From: Bradyrhizobium japonicum USDA 6
Lineage (GTDB): Bacteria > Pseudomonadota > Alphaproteobacteria > Rhizobiales > Xanthobacteraceae
DNA length: 64,000 nt
Direction of reading: 5' to 3'
NCBI RefSeq assembly: GCF_000284375.1
Contig: NC_017249.1
Location: forward strand, 4,256,001-4,320,000
Shown here: piece after piece, positions 26,832 through 34,774 of the stretch
Layout of the letters: each line of letters starts with the position of its first letter
Numbering within the stretch: the first letter of the stretch is position 1
Notes under the pieces: generated by a model
Seen by the model: only the letters and a program-made list of their open reading frames with translations
Databases searched by the model: none
What the model was told of the DNA's origin: nothing
Made by a program: the position numbers and the translations under genes

Positions 26832-28253
26832 GGTCTCGTCGTCAGGCTGGTCGTCACCGATACGACGCGCCAGCGCCATCAGCACCACGAAGGTCGCGAC
26901 CCACACCATCCGTGCGCCGTAGCGGTCGTGCGGGCCCGAGATCACGCCGCAGATGAAGGCGTTGCCGAGCAGCGCCAGCGTGACGGTTGCTGCCAGCAGC
27001 GTCAGATCGTCGAGCCGACGGCTTGCGAGCGCATGCGCGAGCAACCCGACCAGCGCCAGCATCGAGGCCAGCGCGACGGGAACGTGCAGCCAGTTGACGT
27101 GATCGAAATCGAGGCCGTGATTCTGTTGCCGCGCCGCGCGCATCGGCGCGACTTGCGCCGGGATGTAGCGCTCGATGATGCCGTAGGTGTGCCCGATCCA
27201 GACACTGGTGCCTTCGCCGGTGGCCACATGCAGCAATTGCTGGCCCATCGCCCGCAACGCCGCGCCGGCCTGCCACGCCGGATAGTCGGCAAGCGAATGC
27301 ACGACGATGTAACCCATCTCGTCGTTCATGCCTTCGAAGCGGCCGAGCGTGTTGAACATGCTCTTGCCCCACAGGAACTCGTCGGCGGTCGCCGGCAATT
27401 GGTTGCGATAGGGGCAGAGCTTGTAGTGCTCGCGCGGGCAATGATCGTTCAGGAAGCGCGCGACGATACCGTCCTGCATCATGCGTCCGAAAGCGACGCC
27501 ATAGCCGCCGGGCGTCCAGGCCCATTTGCCCGACAGCGCATGGTTTGCCGACACGAGCATCAGGCCGCCCGCGACGATGGTGAGGCTTGCCTGCGCCAAT
27601 CCGGCGAGCGGCAGGCGCGCTCCGAGGAACGGCCGCACCATCCAGCCGGCAGCGCAGAGACCGAACAGCACGCCGAGTGTGGCGCTGTGGGTCGCGGCGG
27701 CAAAGGCGGTGAAGACGAACAGCGAAATCTTTTCGAGGCCCGACGTCCGGCTCGCGCCGACGACCAGCAAGAACAGGGACAGGATCGAGAGCCCCGCAAA
27801 GATGTCCGTGAGCAGCATGCTCGCGAGCCAGGGCAGCGCGGTCGACAGGATCAGGCTGAGGCTGATCGCGACGAAGCGAGACGTCTGCATCAGCCCGAGC
27901 ACGCGCAGCGTCAGTTGCAACAGCCACAGCGTCGCCAGCGACTGGCCCGCGAGATTGATCCAGAAGCCGAAATTCTCGCCGTAGTGCAGATAGAGGCCGA
28001 ACACGGTGGAGCGGCTCGGGACCAGATAGCCTTCGTACCAGCGCGCCAGATAGCCGCCGGTATCCCATTGCAACAGCGGATAGCCGTTCCAGAACGCCGG
28101 TGCGATCAAGAGGAGGGGTAGCCCCACCGCCGCCAGCCGCAGCCAAAGCGAGCCCCTGGCGCCCGCGCGCAATTGGTCGGTGGTGATGCTCAAATCCGCT
28201 CCGTCGTGTTCCCCGACCATGCCCGCAATAGCCGTCGAGGCGGAATTCACCAA
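26817..28253 (-). CDS. Polytopic membrane protein, 478 residues, unknown function
   Basis: About ten hydrophobic helices spread over the length. The first periplasmic loop contains NGYPLLQWDTGGYLARWYEG followed by YGENFGFWIN, an arrangement reminiscent of GT-C glycosyltransferases (acidic residue after the first helix), but I cannot place it in a known family. Between helices lies a soluble region (DHCPREHYKLCPYRNQLPATA) with a Cys pair. The start is uncertain: TTG 28253, GTG 28250 or ATG 28220 are possible and none has a clear ribosome site. It shares a 3' overlap with the alpha/beta hydrolase. Together with the GT39- and GT87-like genes it makes three large glycan-type membrane proteins in 13 kb. 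Confidence 0.7.
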   Translation of the reverse strand: MVNSASTAIAGMVGEHDGADLSITTDQLRAGARGSLWLRLAAVGLPLLLIAPAFWNGYPLLQWDTGGYLARWYEGYLVPSRSTVFGLYLHYGENFGFWINLAGQSLATLWLLQLTLRVLGLMQTSRFVAISLSLILSTALPWLASMLLTDIFAGLSILSLFLLVVGASRTSGLEKISLFVFTAFAAATHSATLGVLFGLCAAGWMVRPFLGARLPLAGLAQASLTIVAGGLMLVSANHALSGKWAWTPGGYGVAFGRMMQDGIVARFLNDHCPREHYKLCPYRNQLPATADEFLWGKSMFNTLGRFEGMNDEMGYIVVHSLADYPAWQAGAALRAMGQQLLHVATGEGTSVWIGHTYGIIERYIPAQVAPMRAARQQNHGLDFDHVNWLHVPVALASMLALVGLLAHALASRRLDDLTLLAATVTLALLGNAFICGVISGPHDRYGARMVWVATFVVLMALARRIGDDQPDDETSAAA

Positions 28254-28470
28254 TAGTTTGACGCCGCCCGGCTTGAATTTGGCAAAATCCTGACCATTTT
28301 GAGCCGACCTCGCCGCCTGGGGGCGTCAGAAGAAATTGTTGCGTTTCAAGGCGTTGGCGTGCTTTCGCGGAGCAACTCACTGTTCACTCTCAGGCAAGCC
28401 CGTCGGGACTTCGTCGGCTAGACTGTGGTATAGAGCCAGCAAAATGAGCCAATTCGAAAGAGCAGATCCT

Positions 28471-29295
28471 ATGGCAGTGCATCAGGTCAGTCCGGGAGGA
28501 AAGCTCGCAACGCTCGATCCGATCTGGGATCGGATCCGCGGCGAAGCGGAGGATATCGTCCATCGCGAGCCGGAGCTTGCGACCTTCATCTACTCGACGG
28601 TGCTGCATCACAGTCGCCTGGAAGATTCGGTAATCCATCGTCTCGCCGACCGGCTCGATCATTCCGCGCTGTCGGGTGATCTCGTTCGCCAGACCTATGA
28701 CGAGGCGCTGCGCGAGGCTCCCGATCTCGGCAACGCCTTCCGCGCCGATCTCGTCGCCGTCTACGACCGCGATCCCGCGACGTCGCGCTTCATCGACCCA
28801 TTGCTCTACTTCAAGGGCTTTCACGCCATCCAGACCCATCGCCTCGCGCACTGGCTCTATCTGAAGGGCCGCAAGGACTTTGCGTATTATCTCCAGAGCC
28901 GCGCGTCTGCGGTGTTCCAGACCGACATCAATCCCGCCGCGCGCATCGGCCGCGGCATCTTCCTCGACCACGCCACCGGCTTCGTCTGCGGTGAGACCGC
29001 GGTGATCGAGGATGACGTCTCGATCCTGCACGGCGTCACGCTCGGCGGTACCGGCAAGGAGAACGAGGACCGTCATCCGAAGATCCGTCACGGCGTCCTG
29101 ATCGGCGCCGGCGCAAAGATCCTCGGCAACATCGAGATCGGCCATTGCGCGCGCATCGCCGCCGGCTCGGTCGTGGTCAAGCCGGTGCCGCACAACGTCA
29201 CGGTTGCCGGCGTGCCCGCCAAGATCGTTGGTGAAGCCGGCTGCGCCGAGCCGTCGCGCACCATGGATCAGATGATCAACGCGATGGGACTTTGA
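28471..29295 (+). CDS. cysE: Serine O-acetyltransferase
   Basis: A 274-residue CysE. The N-terminal helical SATase domain (LDPIWDRIRGEAEDIV... LATFIYSTVLHH) is followed by hexapeptide repeats forming the left-handed beta-helix with the active-site DHATGFVCGETAVI and HGVTLGGTGKENEDRHPKI. It makes O-acetylserine from serine and acetyl-CoA, the first step of cysteine synthesis, in the cytosol. ATG 28471 (MAVHQVSPGG) matches the usual CysE N-terminus; ATG 28444 nine codons upstream is a possible alternative. A DUF3126 gene follows 121 nt later, a common neighbour in alphaproteobacteria. Confidence 0.95.
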   Translation: MAVHQVSPGGKLATLDPIWDRIRGEAEDIVHREPELATFIYSTVLHHSRLEDSVIHRLADRLDHSALSGDLVRQTYDEALREAPDLGNAFRADLVAVYDRDPATSRFIDPLLYFKGFHAIQTHRLAHWLYLKGRKDFAYYLQSRASAVFQTDINPAARIGRGIFLDHATGFVCGETAVIEDDVSILHGVTLGGTGKENEDRHPKIRHGVLIGAGAKILGNIEIGHCARIAAGSVVVKPVPHNVTVAGVPAKIVGEAGCAEPSRTMDQMINAMGL

Positions 29296-29306
29296 GCGAG
29301 AGAAAA

Positions 29307-29325
29307 GGGCCGGATTCTCCGGCCC
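29307..29325 (-). terminator. Strong hairpin between cysE and DUF3126, U-tract only on the minus strand
   Basis: GGGCCGGA-TTC-TCCGGCCC is a perfect 8-bp stem just after the cysE stop. Rightward it is followed by AGCTCGTCCCC, with no U-tract. Leftward it is followed by TTTTCTCTC, the proper terminator orientation, although no leftward gene lies upstream. It may be a processing or stabilising hairpin for cysE mRNA. Confidence 0.45.
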
Positions 29326-29416
29326 AGCTCGTCCCCAAATTCTTTGGCAATTCAAGCTGGCGGTTCGTCGCGTCTCGTCCTAAAACCCGCCGACCAATTT
29401 CGATCGGAGACTTGCC

Positions 29417-29635
29417 GTGGACGTCAAAGAAGTCAGAAAGCTGGACGCGTATCTGAAGCGCGTATTCGGCAATCCCAAGATCCGCGTCGTGCCGCGGCCG
29501 AAGAAGGATGATTCCGCCGAGGTCTATATCGGCGAGGAGTTCATCGGCGTGCTCTTCGTCGATGACGAGGATGATGATCGCTCGTTCCAATTCCAGATGG
29601 CGATCCTCGAGGACGATCTCGTCGATCAGGAATAG
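29417..29635 (+). CDS. DUF3126 family protein
   Basis: A 72-residue small protein (DVKEVRKLDAYLKRVFGNPK...) with the KVRVVPRPKKDDSAEVYIGEEFIG-like core and an acidic tail (DDEDDDRSFQFQM). It matches the small alphaproteobacterial DUF3126 family found next to cysE. Function unknown; the acidic surface could mean a protein-binding role. The start is GTG 29417, supported by GGAG 8-11 nt upstream. It may be co-transcribed with cysE across the hairpin at 29307. Confidence 0.8.
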   Translation: MDVKEVRKLDAYLKRVFGNPKIRVVPRPKKDDSAEVYIGEEFIGVLFVDDEDDDRSFQFQMAILEDDLVDQE

Positions 29636-29646
29636 TCTCGCGCCCG

Positions 29647-29673
29647 ACGGCGTCGCGCGCGTCGCGACGCCGT
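29647..29673. terminator. Shared hairpin between convergent DUF3126 and thioesterase genes
   Basis: ACGGCGTCGCG (29647-29657) pairs perfectly with CGCGACGCCGT (29663-29673), an 11-bp stem with 5-nt loop between two convergent stop codons. No long U-tract is present on either side, so termination efficiency is uncertain. Confidence 0.55.
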
Positions 29674-29675
29674 AC

Positions 29676-30131
29676 CTATTGCTTTGACAGAATGCGCAGC
29701 CGCGCCGTGGCATCAGCGACAATGATGCTGTCCGCATCGACAAGCTCGGCTTGCACGACCATGTCGCGATCCGTCCGTTCGATGACCCGTGCCCTTGCCG
29801 TGATCGATCCAACTGCTGCGGGCTTCAGGAAGCGCGTGTCCAAGCTCCTTGTGACCACGGTCAAGTCAGGAGAAAGCGCGGCCAGCGCGCAAATCCCGGT
29901 GGCGGAGTCCAGCATTGCCGCCAGGAAGCCGCCCTGGATCGTGCCATGCCTGTTGGTGAACGCGGGCTGAGCGTGGAAGCGGATCAGGGCCTGCCCGCCC
30001 TCGTCAAAGCCGAGCCATTCGCGCCCCAACAATTGGGCGCCCGGAGGCAGGTTTGCTGCTGCATCGATCACGTCGATCACCGCGCTTGATGTTGTTGGCG
30101 ACGAGCCTATCAGCCGGTCAATGCGGCGCAA
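29676..30131 (-). CDS. PaaI-family hotdog-fold thioesterase
   Basis: A 151-residue single hotdog domain. NRHGTIQGGFLAAMLDSATG is the characteristic active-site block (HG..GG..A..D), in which the Gly-rich turn and Asp activate water. The family hydrolyses acyl- or aryl-CoA thioesters. The start is a TTG at 30131; the Ile/Val-rich segment AVIDVIDAAA offers a GTG 17 codons later as an alternative. The gene is monocistronic, 12 nt downstream of a leftward hypothetical membrane-anchored protein, so the two may form a unit. Confidence 0.8.
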   Translation of the reverse strand: MRRIDRLIGSSPTTSSAVIDVIDAAANLPPGAQLLGREWLGFDEGGQALIRFHAQPAFTNRHGTIQGGFLAAMLDSATGICALAALSPDLTVVTRSLDTRFLKPAAVGSITARARVIERTDRDMVVQAELVDADSIIVADATARLRILSKQ

Positions 30132-30143
30132 ACCGATCCGCGC

Positions 30144-30851
30144 TCATCCCTTTGGTCCGCGCAACTGCGCTGACAGCCGGTCCAGCGCTTCCGCGACATC
30201 GTGCCATTGCGACAGCCAGCTGCGCGGAAAGCGGAAGGTGAGGTCGGCGCCGCCGACGCGGCGCTCGGAGAGACACATGCCGGGTGTGGCGGCATCGCGC
30301 GTGCAGCGTGCGGTCAGCGCGGGGCTTGCGGCGGAATAGAAGTCCTCGCTGCCGTAGGGCGTGTCGGCGCGGAACATCCGCATCGTCAGCCCGTCCGCCG
30401 CATTGGTCGCGGCCTGGTCGAGATAGCGCGGATAGATCGTGGCTGTTCGCTGCTCCGGCGCCAGCGCATCGTGATGCGCCGAGATCGACAGGAAGACGCG
30501 GTCGATCGGTTGCATCGCTTCTTCCACGGTGTCGGCGGTGACATGTTTCGGTGCGCCCGGCGGCTCAAGCGAAGGGTAGAGGAAGTCGAGATCGATGCGC
30601 TCCTGCGGCCCGGAGTGCCGCTGGATCTTCATCCGGATCGCGGTCGTGGGAACGTTGAACAGCGTGCCGCCGACACTCACCGGCAGCCGGTCGGGAGCAT
30701 TCGCGCCGCCCGAGCCCCAGGTCGGCCACAGCAAATAGGCGACGAGCGCCACCGCGCCCAGCGCCGCAGTGCCGCCGAGCACGATCGGGACGACATGCGC
30801 CCGAGGGTGCGTCCTGGAGGACCTGAGGGGAGCTGCCGAAAACATCGTCAT
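30144..30851 (-). CDS. Hypothetical membrane-anchored protein, 235 residues
   Basis: Unknown family. A short cytoplasmic N-terminus is followed by one transmembrane helix (HVVPIVLGGTAALGAVALVAYLLW, about residues 19-42), then a soluble, presumably periplasmic, domain of about 190 residues containing PVSVGGTLFNVPTTAIRMK and one Cys pair (C in TARCTRD and GMCLSE). The pattern fits a type II anchored envelope protein. ATG 30851 (MTMFSAAP) starts the gene. It lies directly upstream of the thioesterase, spacing 12 nt. Confidence 0.65.
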   Translation of the reverse strand: MTMFSAAPLRSSRTHPRAHVVPIVLGGTAALGAVALVAYLLWPTWGSGGANAPDRLPVSVGGTLFNVPTTAIRMKIQRHSGPQERIDLDFLYPSLEPPGAPKHVTADTVEEAMQPIDRVFLSISAHHDALAPEQRTATIYPRYLDQAATNAADGLTMRMFRADTPYGSEDFYSAASPALTARCTRDAATPGMCLSERRVGGADLTFRFPRSWLSQWHDVAEALDRLSAQLRGPKG

Positions 30852-31074
30852 GAGCTTGCGCGAGTCGAACCGGGAAGTCGGCCGGTGGCCGACGAATCAG
30901 CGGCGAATATGCCATGCGGCGGCGAATTCGCGGAGCATTCCCGGCCGCCGGGACGGGGGAGGGCCCTGCGCGGATCGGCCCCCGACGTTAACCTTCCCTT
31001 AAGGATAATGTAGCGTTAACCAGCACTCTTTGTCACAGGAAGGCTCCGGCGTTGCGTAAGGGCGGACCGTTCCG

Positions 31075-31404
31075 ATGACACCTGAAGCCTTCAATTCTCT
31101 GTTCTCGATCTGCATCGGTTTCGCGCTCGCGGGCGCGCTCGTGAACGGTTACCAAGCGTTTGCGCAGCGGCCCGCCGGCTTCGGCCTGTTGCAGGACGGC
31201 GTGGCGCCGAAGACGTTTGCCGCGGTTCCGTTCCTGGTCTTCGCGGCGCCCTTCATCATCATGCGCAACACGTTGCGCGGCATGCGGGTGGAAAGCCGCC
31301 GTGTCGAATTCGTGATGATGGCGACCGTCATCGCCGGCTTCTGGAGCATGATGAGCGGCACCTTCTTCCTGATGACGCTGCGCGCCGCCGGCGTTCTGGT
31401 CTGA
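31075..31404 (+). CDS. Small membrane protein, possibly DUF6949 family
   Basis: A 109-residue protein with three hydrophobic helices (residues about 10-28, 45-62, 85-105) separated by the motif APFIIMRNTLRG and RRVEFVMMATVIAGFWSMMSG. I associate this pattern with the small rhizobial DUF6949-type proteins but am not certain. No function known. The start ATG 31075 has a moderately weak ribosome context. It precedes the gamma-carbonic anhydrase by 105 nt. Confidence 0.6.
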   Translation: MTPEAFNSLFSICIGFALAGALVNGYQAFAQRPAGFGLLQDGVAPKTFAAVPFLVFAAPFIIMRNTLRGMRVESRRVEFVMMATVIAGFWSMMSGTFFLMTLRAAGVLV

Positions 31405-31509
31405 CGCTTCCATTGCACGGGACGCTCTGCGTCCCCTGCGTGGCGCGGCGGCCCTTTGCCTCAGCGTCGCCGTTTCGCTATGGCTGGGTTGACGCGACAG
31501 GAGAACCCC

Positions 31510-32040
31510 ATGGCGATCTACGAGCTCGACGGACAGGCACCCGATCTTCCCGCCGACGGGAATTACTTCATCGCCGAGACCGCGACCGTGATCGGCCGCG
31601 TGCGCCTGAAGCCGGGCGCGAGCGTGTGGTTCGGCGCCGTGCTGCGCGGCGACAATGAGTGGATCGAGATCGGCGAGGGCGCCAATGTGCAGGATGGCTC
31701 GACCTGCCACACCGACCTCGGCTTTCCCTTGGTTATCGGCAAGAACTGCACCGTCGGCCACAACGTCATCCTGCACGGCTGCACGATCGAGGAGAGCGCG
31801 CTCGTCGGGATGGGCTCGATCGTGATGAACGGCGCGAAGATCGGCCGCAACAGCATCGTCGGTGCGGGCTCGGTCATCACCGAGGGCAAGGAATTTCCCG
31901 AACGCTCGCTGATCATCGGCTCGCCCGCGCGTGTGATCCGCACGCTCGATGACGCCCAGGTGCAGAAGATGGGGAGTGCCGCGAGGTTCTACGTGGCCAA
32001 CGGCCCGCGCTTCAAGAAAGGCCTGAAGCGGATCGGCTAG
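31510..32040 (+). CDS. Gamma-carbonic anhydrase family protein
   Basis: A 176-residue left-handed beta-helix protein with hexapeptide repeats. The three metal-ligand histidines of the family are visible in STCHTDLG, VGHNVILHGC (two). The acidic loop that supplies the proton shuttle in archaeal Cam is absent, as in most bacterial homologues, so carbonic anhydrase activity is plausible but not assured. ATG 31510 is supported by CAGGAGAA 5-12 nt upstream; the longer upstream reading is spurious. Its 3' end overlaps the hidden RMF-like gene on the other strand by 4 bp. Confidence 0.9.
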   Translation: MAIYELDGQAPDLPADGNYFIAETATVIGRVRLKPGASVWFGAVLRGDNEWIEIGEGANVQDGSTCHTDLGFPLVIGKNCTVGHNVILHGCTIEESALVGMGSIVMNGAKIGRNSIVGAGSVITEGKEFPERSLIIGSPARVIRTLDDAQVQKMGSAARFYVANGPRFKKGLKRIG

Positions 32041-32201
32041 CTGCCTTCGGACTCGCGGGCTTCCATGGCGCCCGCAATCTTCTCGTGGCCCGCCGACCAC
32101 AGCGCATGCTCATCGCTGCCGTCCGAGTAGGGATTGGCTTCGGCCGGGATGTTTTCGCGTGCGGCGCGTTCGCCCTCTGCAAAAGGATCGCGATCGGTCA
32201 T
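32037..32201 (-). CDS. Small RMF-like (ribosome modulation factor/CrpP-fold) protein
   Basis: A 54-residue frame, ATG 32201 to TAG 32037, with sensible codon use: MTDRDPFAEGERAARENIPA opens it, followed by EANPYSDGSDEHALWSAGHEK and a charged tail. The spacing of EG..AA, NPY and W..G resembles RMF proteins of enterobacteria (RG..A.....CPY........WL.GW), where RMF dimerises 70S ribosomes in stationary phase. Short homologues with an NPY-type motif exist in rhizobia as RMF/CrpP-like proteins. It is too short to be reported by usual length cut-offs. It is convergent with the carbonic anhydrase, overlapping 4 bp. The identification rests on pattern memory, not alignment. Confidence 0.65.
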   Translation of the reverse strand: MTDRDPFAEGERAARENIPAEANPYSDGSDEHALWSAGHEKIAGAMEARESEGS

Positions 32202-32359
32202 CGTGATTTGGCCTTTCTGGCTTTGGAACGCGCAGCCGGCTTGGCAGGGTCCTTGTTTGCGCTGATCGCGCCTCCATCCTCGCTTTCAAGCTGATGTGAC
32301 GGAATTTGTTCCGGAACGCGTCCTGGGCGGGACCGTTGACAGCCAAAGGAGCATTCCCG

Positions 32360-32656
32360 ATGGCCCCGTCGCCTGCAAACACTTCAATCAAGACCTTGAT
32401 CGTGATCCTCAGTCTCGCCGCGATGCCGGCGGTGTCGTTCGCGCAAACGACCGGTGCCGCGACCGGATCGACGGGAGGCGTCGCCAACTCCCCGGCGCCG
32501 CCGCCTGGCACCAACAGCCTCGGTACGGCGCAATCGTCAGGAGCGTCCCGCGGGGACACCACCGGCGCGGCCACAGGCGGGTCTCCAGATGCCGCGGTCA
32601 ATGCCGAGAACAAGCTGCTCGACAAGAAGATGAAGGGCATCTGCCGCGGCTGCTGA
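32360..32656 (+). CDS. Small exported protein, Gly/Ala/Thr-rich, C-terminal CxxC
   Basis: A 98-residue precursor. The signal peptide (IKTLIVILSLAAMPAVSFA) is cleaved after SFA, leaving a low-complexity Thr/Gly/Ala/Pro-rich domain (repeats like TTGAATG and STGGVAN) and the C-terminal KLLDKKMKGICRGC, whose two cysteines near the end may form a disulfide or metal site. ATG 32360 has AAAGGAGC 7-14 nt upstream; the reading to 32306 is an extension. The function is unknown; it sits in an exported-protein patch with the Gly/His-rich gene downstream. Confidence 0.7.
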   Translation: MAPSPANTSIKTLIVILSLAAMPAVSFAQTTGAATGSTGGVANSPAPPPGTNSLGTAQSSGASRGDTTGAATGGSPDAAVNAENKLLDKKMKGICRGC

Positions 32657-32759
32657 TGCTCGCGCGGAAGTGAGACAGTGAGGCTGTCAGGAAGGCGCGG
32701 GTAACGTTAGCTTGGTCCTGCTTTGAAGCGTGGAACGTCTCCACGCGGAGGATCGAGTG

Positions 32760-33140
32760 ATGTTACGCAAGATGATGATGGCGGCCTTGGCCGTTGCGGC
32801 AGTCGGCTTGTCGGCGCCGCAGGCGGCCGAGGCGCGGGGCGGTTTCGGTCATGGTGGCGGCGGCTGGGGCCACGGCGGCGGCGGCTGGGGCCATGGTGGC
32901 GGCTGGGGCCATGGCGGTCACTGGCGTGGCGGCGGCTTCTGGCCCGGAGTGGCCATCGGGGCGGGGCTCGCCGGTGCCGGCTACTACGGCGGCTATTACG
33001 GCTACGGCTATGGTTACGGCGATCCCTATTACTATGGTACCGGCTACGACGATGGCGGTTACGGCGGCTGTTACGTGGTGCGGAAGCGCGTCATGACGCC
33101 GTCCGGCTGGCGTGTCCGCAACGTGGATGTCTGCGAATAG
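32760..33140 (+). CDS. Gly/His/Tyr-rich exported protein
   Basis: A 126-residue secreted protein. A signal peptide (MMMAALAVAAVGLSAPQAAEA) precedes GGFGHGGGGWGHGGGGWGHGG repeats, a hydrophobic Gly-rich helix (FWPGVAIGAGLAGAGYYGG), Tyr/Gly-rich YGYGYGYGDPYYYG, and a conserved-like C-terminus with Cys residues (GGCYVVRKRVMT and DVCE) that recurs in many rhizobial small secreted proteins. ATG 32760 follows GCGGAGG by 8 nt. Its role is unknown; His/Gly repeats suggest metal binding or surface adhesion only by analogy. Confidence 0.75.
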   Translation: MLRKMMMAALAVAAVGLSAPQAAEARGGFGHGGGGWGHGGGGWGHGGGWGHGGHWRGGGFWPGVAIGAGLAGAGYYGGYYGYGYGYGDPYYYGTGYDDGGYGGCYVVRKRVMTPSGWRVRNVDVCE

Positions 33141-33197
33141 CGGCCACGAGGCACAGTCAGAAGCCAGATCTGCCAAAAGACTGGCCCCACTAAAGAA

Positions 33198-33233
33198 CAA
33201 GGCCGTTGACGCAGTATACCGTCAACGACCTTG
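33198..33233 (-). terminator. Terminator of the leftward coiled-coil protein gene
   Basis: On the minus strand CAAGGTCGTTGACG and CGTCAACGGCCTTG form a 14-bp stem (one G-U), followed by TTCTTTAG. It lies ~120 nt beyond the stop of the leftward gene at 33356 and also faces the secreted-protein gene. Confidence 0.6.
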
Positions 33234-33355
33234 CCAGCCCCGGACATTGAAATCGGCTCACGCCATCCGGTAACCGCCAGCATGGCGCGGAATCATACGG
33301 GGGAATGTGATCCAGTTCACATGTGGAAAAATTTAAGTCGCGGACCCTGACCCGG

Positions 33356-33847
33356 CTAGCCGCGCGAGCGCTTGCGGGTGCTGGCGTGGACACGGCGCGA
33401 CGGTTTCCTGCGGGTAACCGAGGGGGTCTCCGCCTCCGTGGCCCGGGCGCTGGCAAAGGACTGCCGAAGGCTGTCGATGGACTCGTTCAGCGTCGTGACC
33501 TGCTCGGACAGCCGCTTGGTGTCGGCCTGCTGCGCCGCCATCAGGCGCTTCATGGTCTGGAGCTGGTCCTGAACGACCTGGAGCTGGTCGATCGATTCCT
33601 GCTGGGTCGCCTCCAGACCCTTGGTCTTCTCGACGAGTTGCTCGGATGCCTGGGCCGTGCGGGCCTGGAGCTGCCGCGACGCCACCACCCGGTCGGTCTC
33701 TGGAGTTGCACCGGTATAGGCGCGCCAGATCGCGATTGAGGTCGCGCCGGCGATGAGGAGCAGGAGGGCTGCGGCGGTCAGCGCAATCGGCTGGGCGCCA
33801 AGGCGAAGGAAGGGGTTGGACGGCTTGTCCTGGGCGAGATCGATCAT
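33356..33847 (-). CDS. Membrane-anchored coiled-coil protein
   Basis: A 163-residue protein: short N-terminal cytoplasmic part (MIDLAQDKPSNPFLRLGAQP), one transmembrane helix (IALTAAALLLLIAGATSIAIW), a long coiled coil with Gln/Glu/Lys heptads (QASEQLVEKTKGLEATQQES, then LQTMKRLMAAQQADT...), and a basic C-terminus (RRKPSRRVHASTRKRSRG). The topology and length suggest an envelope scaffold or septum-associated protein; no domain is recognised. ATG 33847 is favoured over upstream frames because the text MIDLAQDK begins the coherent protein. Confidence 0.72.
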   Translation of the reverse strand: MIDLAQDKPSNPFLRLGAQPIALTAAALLLLIAGATSIAIWRAYTGATPETDRVVASRQLQARTAQASEQLVEKTKGLEATQQESIDQLQVVQDQLQTMKRLMAAQQADTKRLSEQVTTLNESIDSLRQSFASARATEAETPSVTRRKPSRRVHASTRKRSRG

Positions 33848-34022
33848 CGCTGACAAAACCCAAATTGAAACTTGGTGAGTGGCGAAGTGCGGCAACCAGT
33901 GGTCGCCGGGACGTCCCGAAAGTGTTACCATTCAGCAACAAATGGGACCAAAAAGAGGCTAACGGCAAAAACCAGCAATCAGTTGGTCTTGAGGCCCCCG
34001 AAGGTCCCCAAATGAGCCGGGA

Positions 34023-34754
34023 TCAAGGCTGGAACGGCGAAAACGGCCCCAAATAGGTCTTCGAGCGCGGCGCCGCATAGGGCCCGAGCCGTGAGGTCTT
34101 CAGTCCCAGCCGCACCAGTGATTCTGCCAGCGTGACCGCCGCGGCGACGCCGTCGACCACGGGCAGGCCATGTGTGGCGGCGAGCTCGGCGGCGAGGTCA
34201 GCCATGCCGGCGCAGCCGAGTACGATGGCTTCCGCGCGATCGTCGCGGACCGCGGCGGTGATCTCCGCGGAGATCTTGCCGAGAGCATCAGTATTGCGCT
34301 CCTCGAGCGCGAGCACCGGGACCTCGGCGGCGCGGACGTGAGCGCAGCGCTCAGCGAGACCATATTTTCGCAAATTATGCTCGATCGGCACGATCGAGAC
34401 ACCGAGCGTCGTCACCACGGCAAAGCGCGCCGCGATCAGGCTCGCCATATGGAAGCCGGCTTCCCCGATGCCGATCACCGGCGCTTTCGCGGCGGCACGC
34501 GCGGCGTCGAGGCCGGTGTCGTCGAAGCAGGCGATGATGTGGGCGTCGGTGCCGTCGCGGTCGGCGTCGCGGATGCAGCCGAGCATGCCGGGCACGGCGA
34601 AGGCCTCGTCGTAAAAGCCCTCGATCGAGACCGGGCCCATCGCGGGCTGGCGCGCGTCGATCAATGTGTCGGGCAGGGCGACGCGGCGTGCTGCAGCGGC
34701 GATCTTCGCCGTCATCGACGCGGTGGTATTGGGATTGACGACGTGCAGTCGCAT
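34023..34754 (-). CDS. Asp/Glu/hydantoin racemase family protein
   Basis: A 243-residue racemase-fold protein with the two opposed catalytic cysteines expected in the family: Cys in HIIACFDDTGLD and Cys in AIVLGCAGMADL, plus the N-terminal VNPNTTASMTAKI motif. This subgroup includes allantoin/hydantoin racemases and general Asp/Glu racemases; the substrate is unknown. ATG 34754 (MRLHVVNPN) is the family start; the longer reading through the permease is spurious. It is the terminal gene of the leftward PotABCD-type operon, 20 nt after the permease stop, so the transported compound may be a chiral amino-acid-like molecule. Confidence 0.87.
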   Translation of the reverse strand: MRLHVVNPNTTASMTAKIAAAARRVALPDTLIDARQPAMGPVSIEGFYDEAFAVPGMLGCIRDADRDGTDAHIIACFDDTGLDAARAAAKAPVIGIGEAGFHMASLIAARFAVVTTLGVSIVPIEHNLRKYGLAERCAHVRAAEVPVLALEERNTDALGKISAEITAAVRDDRAEAIVLGCAGMADLAAELAATHGLPVVDGVAAAVTLAESLVRLGLKTSRLGPYAAPRSKTYLGPFSPFQP

Positions 34755-34774
34755 CAGTTCAGACAAGCCCCTTG

